A stretch of 64,000 nucleotides of DNA from positions 1-64,000 of the forward strand of contig JAQCEJ010000010.1 of assembly GCA_027618475.1 (NCBI GenBank), in the 5' to 3' direction. This DNA is from Planctomycetota bacterium (GTDB lineage Bacteria; Planctomycetota; Planctomycetia; Planctomycetales; Planctomycetaceae). Both the position numbers and the translations under genes were made by a program. Shown here in pieces: positions 1-8,547 of the stretch. Within the stretch, counting starts at the first letter, position 1, and the number at the start of each line of letters is the position of its first letter. Below the pieces are notes generated by a model that made no database searches, was not told the origin of the DNA, and saw only the letters and a list, made by a program, of their open reading frames with translations.

Positions 1-150
1 CCTCCCTCCCAAGGAAGGGGCGGGATCGTATCGCAATTTGTCAAATTTACACAAGAGCAATTCTGAGGCACGAGTGGGTAGTAACTCATCCGTCTTTTTA
101 GAATACCATGGCAACTTACCGAATAATGCGATCGGCTCCGACACCTTCTA

Positions 151-2010
151 TTATGCGGCGATCTCTCCCCGCCGTTCGACCGATCGCGTTGCTTCGTTCA
201 GCACGGCTTCGATGACGTCGACGGTTCGTTCCAATTGTTGCGGCGTAAGGGTCGGATGTACGAGAAACATCAAACTCGTGTTCCCCAGCATCTGAGCGAT
301 GCGCAGCGGATGTGCGGGTTGATAGTTCGTTGCATCAAACGCCTGCTCGCGATAAATCTCGGAACAGCTGCCGCTGCCGCACAGGATACCGCGGCTTTGA
401 ATTTCTTTGACAATGCGGTCTCGCGACCAGCCGGAATTCAGATACTCGGATCTCAAGAACGCATAATACTTATAATAACTGTGACCGCATTCCGCGGGAG
501 GGGGCGTTAAACGCAGCACCGGATTGCAGCTGAAACGTTCATTCAAATATGCGGCGTTACGTCGGCGGGCTTGGACCCAGTCATCGAGTTTTCGAAGTTG
601 TAACCGTCCGATCGCGGCCTGCATTTCGGTTAACCGCCAGTTGGTTCCGAAGCGATGATGTACCCATTTGAAAATGGCATCGCTCGGTTGATAAACGGCG
701 TCCCAGTCTTTTCCATGATCTTTAAAGCTCCAGGCGAACTTCCAGATCTCTTCGTCGTTCGTGGTGAGCATGCCCCCCTCGCCGCCGGTGGACATGATCT
801 TATCCTGGCAGAACGAAAACGCCGCCACATGCCCGAGCGAACCCACCGACCGTCCGCGGTACGTCGCTCCGTGTGCCTGAGCACAATCCTCGATGACTTT
901 GAACCGGCACTCGTCGGCGAGCGCCATAATCGCATCCATATCGCATGGCCAACCGGCGAGATGCACGACGATAACGGCTTTAGTTTTCGGAGTCAGTACC
1001 TGTCGAATCGACTCGGCTGTGATGTTCTGGCTTTGAGCGTCGACGTCGGCGAATACCGGGTTGGCTCCGCATTGCACGATCGAGCTTGCCGACGCCATAA
1101 AGCTCCGGCAGGGAACGATGACATCATCGCCGGGACCGATATCGAGCGACTTGAGAGCCAGTTCGAGGGCCACAGTACCATTAGCCAACGCGATTGCATA
1201 CTGACAGCCAACTGCTGTCGCGAACTCGTTTTCGAACAGGCGTGTCTCGTGTCCGGTCCAGTAATTCACTTTACCCGACCGCAATACGTTGACGACGGCC
1301 TGCACTTCGTCTTCTTCATAGTTTGGCCACGGAGCGAGTGTGGAAATTGTCGTCGTGGTGGGGGGCGGATTGATCGCGAGGGGTGATTGAGCCCATTCGT
1401 CGCCATGAGGAGGAAGTTGATCGGCACGCCCCGAAAGGATGAGTCCGATCGTTTTCCCGGCAATCGACAGGTCGAGTTTGCAACTGAGATGTTCGATGTA
1501 ACACAGGTCATACTCGATGCGGGCCGGCCAGGGAATCGACGCTCCGCCGTGGATCTGGGCCATGCCGGTAAGACCTGGTTTGACGAGTGCCCGTCGCCGC
1601 TGCGATTGGGTCATCCGCAGATAATCTTCCTCGACGGTCGGCCGGGGTCCGATCAGCGACATCGTACCGTTGAGGACGTTCCAGAGTTGCGGGAGTTCGT
1701 CGATTTTGAAAGTTCGCAGAAATTGTGCGCCGGGAAAAATGCGAGGATCGCCCGTGACCGTCGTGCTTCCGGTATGCGTCGCCGCCGTATTGAGATGCAT
1801 CGTGCGAAATTTGTAGAGCGTAAACGGCCGTTCGCCCCAGCCGATGCGCTGCTGCGAAAAAAAGACCGGCCCACGAGAGTTCCATTTGATGATAGCCGCC
1901 GCCAGCAGAAAGATCGGGCTGAGAATCACGAGTGCCAGTGCCGCGCCGACACGGTCTATGAGATCTTTCCAGATTGGCTGGCGAAGGTGAGTTTGAGGGA
2001 ATGGGACCAT
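151..2010 (-). CDS. Fused phosphoglycosyl transferase / DegT-family aminotransferase
   Basis: Two enzymes in one chain of 619 residues. Residues about 1-205 are a bacterial sugar transferase (PglC/WcaJ type): a single N-terminal hydrophobic segment (VGAALALVILSPIFLLAAAI), KFRTMH, the catalytic Asp-Glu pair in FKIDELPQLWNV (D104-E105) and SLIGPRP. It would move a phospho-sugar from UDP-sugar to undecaprenyl phosphate at the inner membrane. Residues about 225-619 are a PLP-dependent DegT/DnrJ/EryC1 aminotransferase, with the PLP lysine in FCQDKIMSTGGEGG (K404). The start at 2010 is preferred because GGAGA lies 7 bases upstream; an upstream ATG at 2070 would add 20 residues. It lies downstream of a sulfotransferase and a glycosyltransferase on the same strand. 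The fusion resembles the PglE and PglC steps of bacillosamine-type glycan assembly. Domain calls are firm; the substrate is inference. Confidence 0.9.
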   Translation of the reverse strand: MVPFPQTHLRQPIWKDLIDRVGAALALVILSPIFLLAAAIIKWNSRGPVFFSQQRIGWGERPFTLYKFRTMHLNTAATHTGSTTVTGDPRIFPGAQFLRTFKIDELPQLWNVLNGTMSLIGPRPTVEEDYLRMTQSQRRRALVKPGLTGMAQIHGGASIPWPARIEYDLCYIEHLSCKLDLSIAGKTIGLILSGRADQLPPHGDEWAQSPLAINPPPTTTTISTLAPWPNYEEDEVQAVVNVLRSGKVNYWTGHETRLFENEFATAVGCQYAIALANGTVALELALKSLDIGPGDDVIVPCRSFMASASSIVQCGANPVFADVDAQSQNITAESIRQVLTPKTKAVIVVHLAGWPCDMDAIMALADECRFKVIEDCAQAHGATYRGRSVGSLGHVAAFSFCQDKIMSTGGEGGMLTTNDEEIWKFAWSFKDHGKDWDAVYQPSDAIFKWVHHRFGTNWRLTEMQAAIGRLQLRKLDDWVQARRRNAAYLNERFSCNPVLRLTPPPAECGHSYYKYYAFLRSEYLNSGWSRDRIVKEIQSRGILCGSGSCSEIYREQAFDATNYQPAHPLRIAQMLGNTSLMFLVHPTLTPQQLERTVDVIEAVLNEATRSVERRGEIAA

Positions 2011-2128
2011 CAGGTGTTCTCCGGAATTTTTCCTCGTTTGCAAGCTCCGTGTGGGAACGTACGTCTTCATAACTTCGCTTCGTCAATTCGTAGATTGCGT
2101 TGTTTCCGATCCTCTTGTCGCTGCGCGA

Positions 2129-2150
2129 CCCGGACACAAAGCTGTCCGGG
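2129..2150. repeat. Perfect 8-bp stem hairpin between two glycan genes
   Basis: CCCGGACA and TGTCCGGG pair perfectly around a 6-base loop. It lies between the sulfotransferase stop and the start of the fusion gene. A short A-run follows on the plus strand, so read on the minus strand there is no U-run after the stem. It is more likely a dispersed palindromic repeat or an attenuating mRNA hairpin than a classical terminator. Confidence 0.45.
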
Positions 2151-2172
2151 CTACCCATCAAAAAATACTTTC

Positions 2173-3084
2173 TCACGCAGCGCGTGACTTAATGTGCGAT
2201 GTCTCACCGTATCCTGTTAATTCTTGTGCTCGTGCGATATGCGGGGAAATTTGGGCAAGAATCTCGGGAGCAAGCGATTTCTGCGCCTTGCCGACGCTTC
2301 CGACCGAAACTCCCTGGATGGCGGCACAGAGATGCGGGTCGTCGCCGGGGAGTTGAAAACGCTCGGTGATTCGTTGTAATTCGATGATGGGGTTGTGTAC
2401 GAAGTCTTCGTAATGCAGCGTCAACACGCGGCGGGGATCGAGTTGTGACAGATCGCGATGCGCGGCTTCAACGCATCGTGCCCATTGAATCGCACACAAT
2501 TCCGGGAGTGACACGTTCTTTGCCGTCTCTTTCCAATCCTGCCAGCGCGGTCCCCAGACGGCGAGACGTTTTTCGTGATGGAACAGGCGAATGCAACGGT
2601 TTTGCAGGTAGCGACAGGCGTAAAATGGCAGATCGAACGTCGGTACGTAACGTGCCTTTTTGAGCAGATAGGAAATATCCAGCGGAGCCGTCCAGCGTTT
2701 CATCGCCGAGGCGACGACGTCTCGTCCATCGCGTACCAGAAAGACGTACCTGGCATCGGGAATCACCGCATCAACAAATGGAACGCGAAGCGAATTCGCA
2801 CAGGTTTTTTCCACCAGGCACCGGCCGTGGTCTTGGTGTGCCATGCGGTCGAACGCCCTCCGGATGTATCGTGTCACGTTCGGTGTCGCGTGTGAGGCAT
2901 TGAACTCATCATGAGGGATATTGCGATGCCGGTAACGCCAGATGTAATTGATTTCATCGCATGGCCACGTCGTCACGCCGGGTAGCCGGCAAAGTACATC
3001 GCGGAGCATGTTGGTTCCGGTCCGCGGTGCGCCGATGATGATCAGCGGTTGATAGTGTCTTGCGTGTGAATGAGACAGCAACAT
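2173..3084 (-). CDS. Sulfotransferase family protein
   Basis: 303 residues. The N-terminus carries the PAPS 5'-phosphosulfate-binding loop GAPRTGTNML (residues 18-27), and FLVRDGRDVVASAMKRW near residue 115 matches the 3'-phosphate-binding strand and helix of sulfotransferases. It should transfer sulfate from PAPS to a hydroxyl or amine on a carbohydrate or other acceptor in the cytoplasm. It lies 18 bases downstream of a WbuB-like glycosyltransferase and upstream of the sugar-transferase/aminotransferase fusion, all on the minus strand, which suggests sulfation of a cell-surface glycan. No strong ribosome site is visible before the ATG. The acceptor cannot be read from sequence. Confidence 0.85.
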   Translation of the reverse strand: MLLSHSHARHYQPLIIIGAPRTGTNMLRDVLCRLPGVTTWPCDEINYIWRYRHRNIPHDEFNASHATPNVTRYIRRAFDRMAHQDHGRCLVEKTCANSLRVPFVDAVIPDARYVFLVRDGRDVVASAMKRWTAPLDISYLLKKARYVPTFDLPFYACRYLQNRCIRLFHHEKRLAVWGPRWQDWKETAKNVSLPELCAIQWARCVEAAHRDLSQLDPRRVLTLHYEDFVHNPIIELQRITERFQLPGDDPHLCAAIQGVSVGSVGKAQKSLAPEILAQISPHIARAQELTGYGETSHIKSRAA

Positions 3085-3102
3085 GAACGTAAAAACTTTC
3101 GA

Positions 3103-4371
3103 TTACGCGGCTCGACGTAAGGGTTCTAATTTTGAGAAAGCAGTCTTCGCCGTCAGTTGGTTCATTACATCTTCCAATTGACTGGCGAGGCTGACGAAAC
3201 TGTGATGCTGTTCGACATGCAGGCGACCGCGGCGGCCCATTGCTTGACGCTCCGACAACGGTAAAGCGGCGAGTTGTCTGATCGCGCCTGCCAGCGAACG
3301 AGGATCGCCGGGCGTAGCGGTGACACCGGCACGGGCGTCTTCAATCGGATTAAACGGCGTCGAGACACTAAAGATCACCGGCCGGGCACACGCCAGATAA
3401 TCCCACAATTTGTTCGGGCTGATTCCCCAGCGAAACACCGGAGAATTTTCGAGAACCATCAGAAACGCATCGGCCTCTTGCAGCGTGGCATAGACCTGAT
3501 GCTTGGGGACAGGGGGTGCGAATTCGACATTGTTCAATCCCAATTCTTGGGCCCGTTTCATCAGCCGCGTCTTTTCGCGACCATCCCCCACAAGTTTGAA
3601 ACGAATGCGACCGGCGACGGGGTCATCGGACGCTTTCTGCAAGACCTCCGCGGCAGAAAGAACGTCGTCGAGTCCGTTGGCGGCACCGTGCGCACCGGCA
3701 AACATCGCCGTAAATATGTCTCGATCTTCGAGCGGTTTCGGGTCGGGAATCCACTCGAGGTCGATGCCGTTCGGCAGCCAGACGGTTTTTTCGACCGTGC
3801 CGCCGTGTTCTGCAATGTATTGTGCTGCACCCGGGAGCAGCGACAATACCTGGTCGGCTCTACGATACAGTCGCCATTCGAGCTGACTCATCCACCACAC
3901 CAGCGGATGCCGCCGCGAGACGCTGCCTAAACTGACAAGCGTTTCGGGCCACAAGTCGCGAATTTCGAGAAGGAACGGTATTCCGAATCGCCGAGCGAGG
4001 CGTTCTCCGGCCCAGGCGGCCATCAAGTCGGGACTTGAACCGAGAATCACATCGGGCCTCGGTTCGTTTTTCAATCCTTGTTCGCGCCAGACGCGTCCGG
4101 CAAAGACCGCCATATTCCAAAGCCGGGCGATCGAATTTCCTTTGTAGGGAGGAGTACGCATCCAGTGGAACGGAACGCCGTCGATGATTTCACGCGCGTA
4201 GACTTCTCCGTCGGCCAACCGGGTCTCTTCGCAGGCTTTGTGAAAAAAGCTGGTGGAGATAACGGTGACGTCGTGCCCGCGACGGATCAGATGCCGGGCA
4301 AGGCTGTAATGCCTGGTCCCGGCAAAATGACTGGGGGCATAAGCGTAATGATTGACGATCCACAAGCGCAT
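3103..4371 (-). CDS. Family 4 glycosyltransferase (WbuB-like)
   Basis: 422 residues with a GT-B fold. The N-terminus MRLWIVNHYAYAPSHFAGTR and the RHDVTVIS-type strand are typical of WbuB-like GT4 enzymes. Other landmarks are PDVILGSSPDLMAAWAGERLARR, LEIRDLWPETLVSLG, WLPNGIDLEW, and the donor-site region SPNKLWDYLACARPVIFS, which holds an SPNKLWDY block in place of the usual E-x7-E signature. It probably transfers an N-acetylated or 6-deoxy sugar to a lipid-linked glycan at the cytoplasmic membrane face. GGAAGGG sits just before the ATG. It is the first gene of the minus-strand glycan run, 18 bases before the sulfotransferase. Sugar specificity is unknown. Confidence 0.88.
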   Translation of the reverse strand: MRLWIVNHYAYAPSHFAGTRHYSLARHLIRRGHDVTVISTSFFHKACEETRLADGEVYAREIIDGVPFHWMRTPPYKGNSIARLWNMAVFAGRVWREQGLKNEPRPDVILGSSPDLMAAWAGERLARRFGIPFLLEIRDLWPETLVSLGSVSRRHPLVWWMSQLEWRLYRRADQVLSLLPGAAQYIAEHGGTVEKTVWLPNGIDLEWIPDPKPLEDRDIFTAMFAGAHGAANGLDDVLSAAEVLQKASDDPVAGRIRFKLVGDGREKTRLMKRAQELGLNNVEFAPPVPKHQVYATLQEADAFLMVLENSPVFRWGISPNKLWDYLACARPVIFSVSTPFNPIEDARAGVTATPGDPRSLAGAIRQLAALPLSERQAMGRRGRLHVEQHHSFVSLASQLEDVMNQLTAKTAFSKLEPLRRAA

Positions 4372-4968
4372 GCCGGCCCTTCCCTGGTCGACAGCGGAGG
4401 TGTTGTTGTCCGACTTCAGAGACTCGGCACACGTTCTACGTGCATTGATACCGAGTTGAAGGCGAAAGCAAATTCACATCCTTGTTCACCGAATTGGACT
4501 GCAACTCACACGAAATCGCCGGCCGTTCTCACGATGGTTCATCAGAACTCACCACTGGATATTTCGCATGAAACAAACGATCTGTCAGCCGTTGCAAGAA
4601 CCATTCAGGCGAGCAAAGTGAAATCAAACCGACCGGCCTACGGGCCCCCCCCGCCGGTTGTTGCAACAGAGATAACCCGATCTCAGATTATCTATCGAAG
4701 GAAGTGTATCCAAATTCATCTCGCCGTGAAAAGAGCAGTTTCGATGGCTAAGTGGTTAAGTGTCATAAAGTTCATGAGAACTTAACGAACGCTGAACGCA
4801 ACAATTGAAAAAGAACGGAAGAGATGCCCATCCGTTTCGTTCGGCGTCTCTCCTTTTCGCATTCGGGTCACCCTTGCATCCTCACAGTGGCGATTTTGCG
4901 GCGGGACTGCTATTTTGAAACTCGTAGCTGAATTTCCCGAACTCCAATATCAGCGAGGAACCGATCTG
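4372..4968. other. 597-bp divergent intergenic region
   Basis: It separates the minus-strand glycan genes from the plus-strand PQQ gene, so it should hold promoters for both. Open frames crossing it have no family resemblance. A C-rich tract followed by CGCCGG lies near 4645-4660. I see no convincing -35/-10 pair, riboswitch or repeat. Confidence 0.4.
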
Positions 4969-7242
4969 ATGATGCGTCGTCCCTGCTTCCCTGTTGTGGC
5001 CGGTCTCTGTTCTTTGATGACGACTTTCGTTTTAGCCGATTCCTGGCCGCAGTTTCGCGGCGTCAACAGTTCGGGCATTGCCGTCGACGAAGCAGCGCTG
5101 CCGACCAACATCGGCCCCGACGAGCACGTCGTCTGGAAGATCGAAACTCCTCCTGGGCATTCGTCGCCGGTCGTTATCGAAGATCGTATCTTCCTCACGT
5201 CGTTCCGCGACGAAAAACTACTGACGCAATGTTTCAGTCGTGAGAACGGTGACTTGATGTGGGAACGCTCCGCCCCTTATGACGAACTCGAAACCGTTCA
5301 TCGCGTCGGCAGCAAGGTGCAATGTACACCGGCCAGCGACGGTGAGATCGTCGTCAGCTTCTTCGGTTCGTGCGGACTGTTCTGCTACTCGATCGAAGGC
5401 GATCCTTTGTGGAACGTACCGATGGGACCGTTCAAGAACGATTTCGGTGCGGGGAATTCTCCGTTCATCGTTGAAGACCGCGTGATATTGGGACAGGATC
5501 ACGACGAAGATTCTTTTCTGATGGCGATCAACAAGACGACCGGCGACGTGTTATGGCGCACCGATCGCAGCGAATTCGCCCGGAATTATTGCACACCGAT
5601 CTTGTGGAACGTCGACGGTCAAAAGCAACTGGTTGTCGCCGGATCGCTGCGCGTCGCCGGTTACGATTTTGAGAATGGCAAAGAATTGTGGACGGTTCGC
5701 GGACTGTCGCGCGTCGTCTGCATGACGCCGGTCGTATCGAATGAAGGAAACCTGATCGTCGCCGGCTGGTCGGCGGGTGTCGATGAAGGAACGCGGCTCG
5801 TACTCGAACCGTTCGATCAGGAAGTCGCACGGATCGACAAGAACAACAATGGTTCGGTTGAGTTGGACGAACTCGACGAACAAAAAGACGCAGCGATCTT
5901 TCATCGTTTCACGCAGGCCGACCGCAACAAAAATGCGTCGGTATCACGAGACGAATGGGAGCGCTTTCGCGAACTGTTCGACAAATCGCAGAACGTCATT
6001 CTCGCCGTCAGGCCGGGGGGAACGGGTGAGATCACCGATAGTCATGTCGTCTGGCAGAACACACGAAACGTGCCGTTCTGTTCGTCTCCTTTGTATTATC
6101 GGGATATCGTGTTCATGGTGAAAGATGGCGGGATTCTGACGACGCTTGATGCCAGGACCGGCGAGCTGATTCAGCAAGGACGGGTCTCCGGCACCGGCAG
6201 CTATTACAGTTCTCCCGTCGCCGGCGACGGGAAAGTGTACTTGCTCAACCAGCTCGGCCAACTGACCGTCGTGAGCGCCGAGGGGGAATACGAGACTCTG
6301 CACTCCGTCGATTTCGGTGAAGACGTCTATGGCACCCCGGCAATCGTCGACGGCCAGATCTTCCTTCGCACGAACGGCCATTTGTATTGTTTTGCACAAA
6401 ATACCGAAGAACTCTTCGTCGCCAGACCGCTGACGTCTGAGATGAGTTTCACGGAAGGGGTCGAAGGGCCGGCGTGCGACCGCGACGGCAATATCTACGC
6501 CGTCAATTTCGAAAAGCAGCAAACGATCGGCAAGACGTCTTCCGACGGCGCGACCGAGATTTTTGTCACGCTGCCGAACAGCAGCACCGGCAATGGGATT
6601 CGTTTCGACAAGCAGGGGAAGATGTATATCGCCGATTATGTCGAACATAACGTTCTGATGGTCGATCCTGCGACGAAGAAAATCTCGGTCTTCGCCCACG
6701 AACCGAAGATGAATCAGCCAAACGATCTCGCGATCTCACCCGACGGCACGCTCTGGGCGAGCGACCCGGCCTGGAGCGAAAGCACGGGACAGCTGTGGCG
6801 CATCGATCGCGACGGCAAAGTCACGAACGTCGCTCATAACATGGGGACGACAAACGGTATCGAAGTCAGTCCCGACGGAAAAACTCTCTATGTCAACGAA
6901 AGCGTTCAGCGCAACGTCTGGTCGTTCAGGATCGAAAAGAATGGTTCGCTCTCTCACAAAACGCTCATCCGCGAGTTCCCCGATCATGGGTTCGACGGCA
7001 TGCGCTGTGACGTCGACGGCAACCTTTACATCACGCGACACGGTAAGGGAACCGTCGTGAAGATGACCCCCGAGGGAGAAATCCTCCAGGAAGTCGATGT
7101 GCTCGGCAAGAGCCCGACCAATGTCTGCTTCGGGGGCAAAGATGGCCGCACCGTTTATGTTACCGAAGCTGAGAAACAACGGCTGGTTGAATTTCGCGTC
7201 GACAAGCCGGGGCAATCGTGGAAGTTGAATCAGCAGAAGTGA
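4969..7242 (+). CDS. Secreted PQQ-like beta-propeller / EF-hand / SMP-30 fusion
   Basis: 757 residues. The start at 4969 is chosen because GAGGAA lies just upstream and MMRRPCFPVVAGLC begins a standard signal peptide ending near VLADSWPQFRG; a longer frame begins at 4915. WPQFRG and repeated blade motifs (TGDVLWRTD, GKELWTVRG) mark a PQQ-like propeller. Two EF-hand loops interrupt it at about residues 288-332 (DKNNNGSVELDE and DRNKNASVSRDE). From about residue 490 a second propeller of SMP-30/gluconolactonase type follows (NGIRFDKQGKMYIADY, QPNDLAISPDGTLWASDP, TNGIEVSPDGKTLYVNES). The protein is presumably periplasmic or outside the cell and calcium-dependent. It may be a lactonase or sugar dehydrogenase, but the reaction is not determined. 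It is transcribed alone. Confidence 0.85.
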   Translation: MMRRPCFPVVAGLCSLMTTFVLADSWPQFRGVNSSGIAVDEAALPTNIGPDEHVVWKIETPPGHSSPVVIEDRIFLTSFRDEKLLTQCFSRENGDLMWERSAPYDELETVHRVGSKVQCTPASDGEIVVSFFGSCGLFCYSIEGDPLWNVPMGPFKNDFGAGNSPFIVEDRVILGQDHDEDSFLMAINKTTGDVLWRTDRSEFARNYCTPILWNVDGQKQLVVAGSLRVAGYDFENGKELWTVRGLSRVVCMTPVVSNEGNLIVAGWSAGVDEGTRLVLEPFDQEVARIDKNNNGSVELDELDEQKDAAIFHRFTQADRNKNASVSRDEWERFRELFDKSQNVILAVRPGGTGEITDSHVVWQNTRNVPFCSSPLYYRDIVFMVKDGGILTTLDARTGELIQQGRVSGTGSYYSSPVAGDGKVYLLNQLGQLTVVSAEGEYETLHSVDFGEDVYGTPAIVDGQIFLRTNGHLYCFAQNTEELFVARPLTSEMSFTEGVEGPACDRDGNIYAVNFEKQQTIGKTSSDGATEIFVTLPNSSTGNGIRFDKQGKMYIADYVEHNVLMVDPATKKISVFAHEPKMNQPNDLAISPDGTLWASDPAWSESTGQLWRIDRDGKVTNVAHNMGTTNGIEVSPDGKTLYVNESVQRNVWSFRIEKNGSLSHKTLIREFPDHGFDGMRCDVDGNLYITRHGKGTVVKMTPEGEILQEVDVLGKSPTNVCFGGKDGRTVYVTEAEKQRLVEFRVDKPGQSWKLNQQK

Positions 7243-7368
7243 GAGACGGATACGAAGACTCATTAACGCAGAGGGCTCAGAGATCGCGAAGAGATTCGAG
7301 ACCGTCATTGCCTGTACTCCTGCAATAAAACGTCATTTCATTGAATTATGAACCTGGCTGATCGTTGA

Positions 7369-8445
7369 ATGGATACGACTCGCATACCCGACCCGACATC
7401 CGCAGATGCCGGGCCGTTGAAAATTGGTTCGCGAGTGATTCCGTCTCGCTATAACCTTTCGCCGCTCGCCGGTTACACGCATCTGCCGTTTCGACGGGCG
7501 ATACGCGAACTCGGCGGTCTCGGACTCGCCACGACCGATCTCGTGCAGGCGACGTTTCTGCTCTCGGGGAACAAGCGGACTCAAGATCTTGTCGCAACCG
7601 TTCCCGCCGATCAGCCGATGTCGGTGCAAATCTACGGCGGGCAGAGAACGCAACTTCTCAAGGCGGCTCGCTGGCTCGAAGATCACGGCTATCAAGGGAT
7701 CGATCTCAACATGGGATGTCCGATGGCCAAAATCACCGGCCAGGGGGGAGGTGCCCGTTTGATGTGCGACGAATCCGGAGCGTGCAACCTCGTCGGCGAT
7801 CTGGTGAATACCGTCAACGTTCCGGTCACTGTCAAAATGAGACTCGGATGGGACCGCGATCAACTGACGGCACCGGCACTCGCGCATGAATTCGAGCAGC
7901 TCGGCGTCGCCGCGATCACCATTCATGGCCGCACGCGGCAACAGGGCTTTCACGGTTCGGTCGATCTTGACGGCATTCGTGCGGTGGTGGAAGCGGTCGA
8001 AAAAATCCCCGTCATTGGCAACGGCGATGTGCGGACCGTCGTCGATGCGTTTCACATGCGGCAGTACACCGGTTGTGCCGGCGTCGCCATCGGCCGCGGG
8101 GCGTTGCTCGATCCGTGGATTTTTCTCCGGATCGAGCGGGCAGAACAACAGATCGCCGACACCGATCCGACGCCCGACGAGCAGATTCATTTTCTCACGC
8201 GGCATTTCACGATGATGCACGAACAGCATGGCGAATACGGTTGTGTCATGTTCCGTAAATTCGCTGCGTGGTATGGAGACCGGCTGGGTATACCCGACGA
8301 TCTCGAAGACCGCCTTCGCCGTTGTTCGACGCTGGAAGAATTTCACACGCTTATCCCGGAAATCCGCGAGCGTCACGGACAGCGACAGCAACAGTTTGCG
8401 ACGGCACTGCTCAAGGTTCCCAACGGGCCGAATGCAAACTGGTGA
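7369..8445 (+). CDS. dus: tRNA-dihydrouridine synthase
   Basis: 358 residues, usual for Dus enzymes. It is an FMN-dependent TIM barrel that reduces specific uridines in the tRNA D-loop. NLSPLAGYTHLPFRRAIREL is the N-terminal FMN strand. DLNMGCPM carries the catalytic cysteine (C117), followed by the family stretch KITGQGGGARLM. VKMRLGWD, ITIHGRTRQQGF, VIGNGDVRT and GVAIGRGALLDPWIF are the later FMN and phosphate motifs. It looks closest to the DusB subgroup, but a subgroup call needs a tree. The ribosome site before the ATG is weak. An MFS transporter gene follows about 100 bases downstream with its own GAGGT site. Confidence 0.92.
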   Translation: MDTTRIPDPTSADAGPLKIGSRVIPSRYNLSPLAGYTHLPFRRAIRELGGLGLATTDLVQATFLLSGNKRTQDLVATVPADQPMSVQIYGGQRTQLLKAARWLEDHGYQGIDLNMGCPMAKITGQGGGARLMCDESGACNLVGDLVNTVNVPVTVKMRLGWDRDQLTAPALAHEFEQLGVAAITIHGRTRQQGFHGSVDLDGIRAVVEAVEKIPVIGNGDVRTVVDAFHMRQYTGCAGVAIGRGALLDPWIFLRIERAEQQIADTDPTPDEQIHFLTRHFTMMHEQHGEYGCVMFRKFAAWYGDRLGIPDDLEDRLRRCSTLEEFHTLIPEIRERHGQRQQQFATALLKVPNGPNANW

Positions 8446-8547
8446 ATGGGTTCTGAATCTCAGAGTACAGAGTCTCTTCACTGCGGGTGGCATAGTCAGA
8501 GATGAGCGGGTATCCTCGTTGATTCCCATCAACTCTGAGGTATCAGC

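Noticed and set aside
1508-2176. 222-residue minus-strand frame overlapping the fusion gene
   Set aside because: It is the fusion gene read in another frame; its first part is translated from the hairpin repeat.
4078-4785. 235-residue plus-strand frame crossing into the 4.4-4.9 kb gap
   Set aside because: Its first half is antisense to the WbuB-like gene, it has no ribosome site and its product resembles nothing.
7333-8532. 399-residue minus-strand frame opposite the Dus gene
   Set aside because: Despite its length it has no motif and mirrors the Dus codons, which are well supported on the plus strand.
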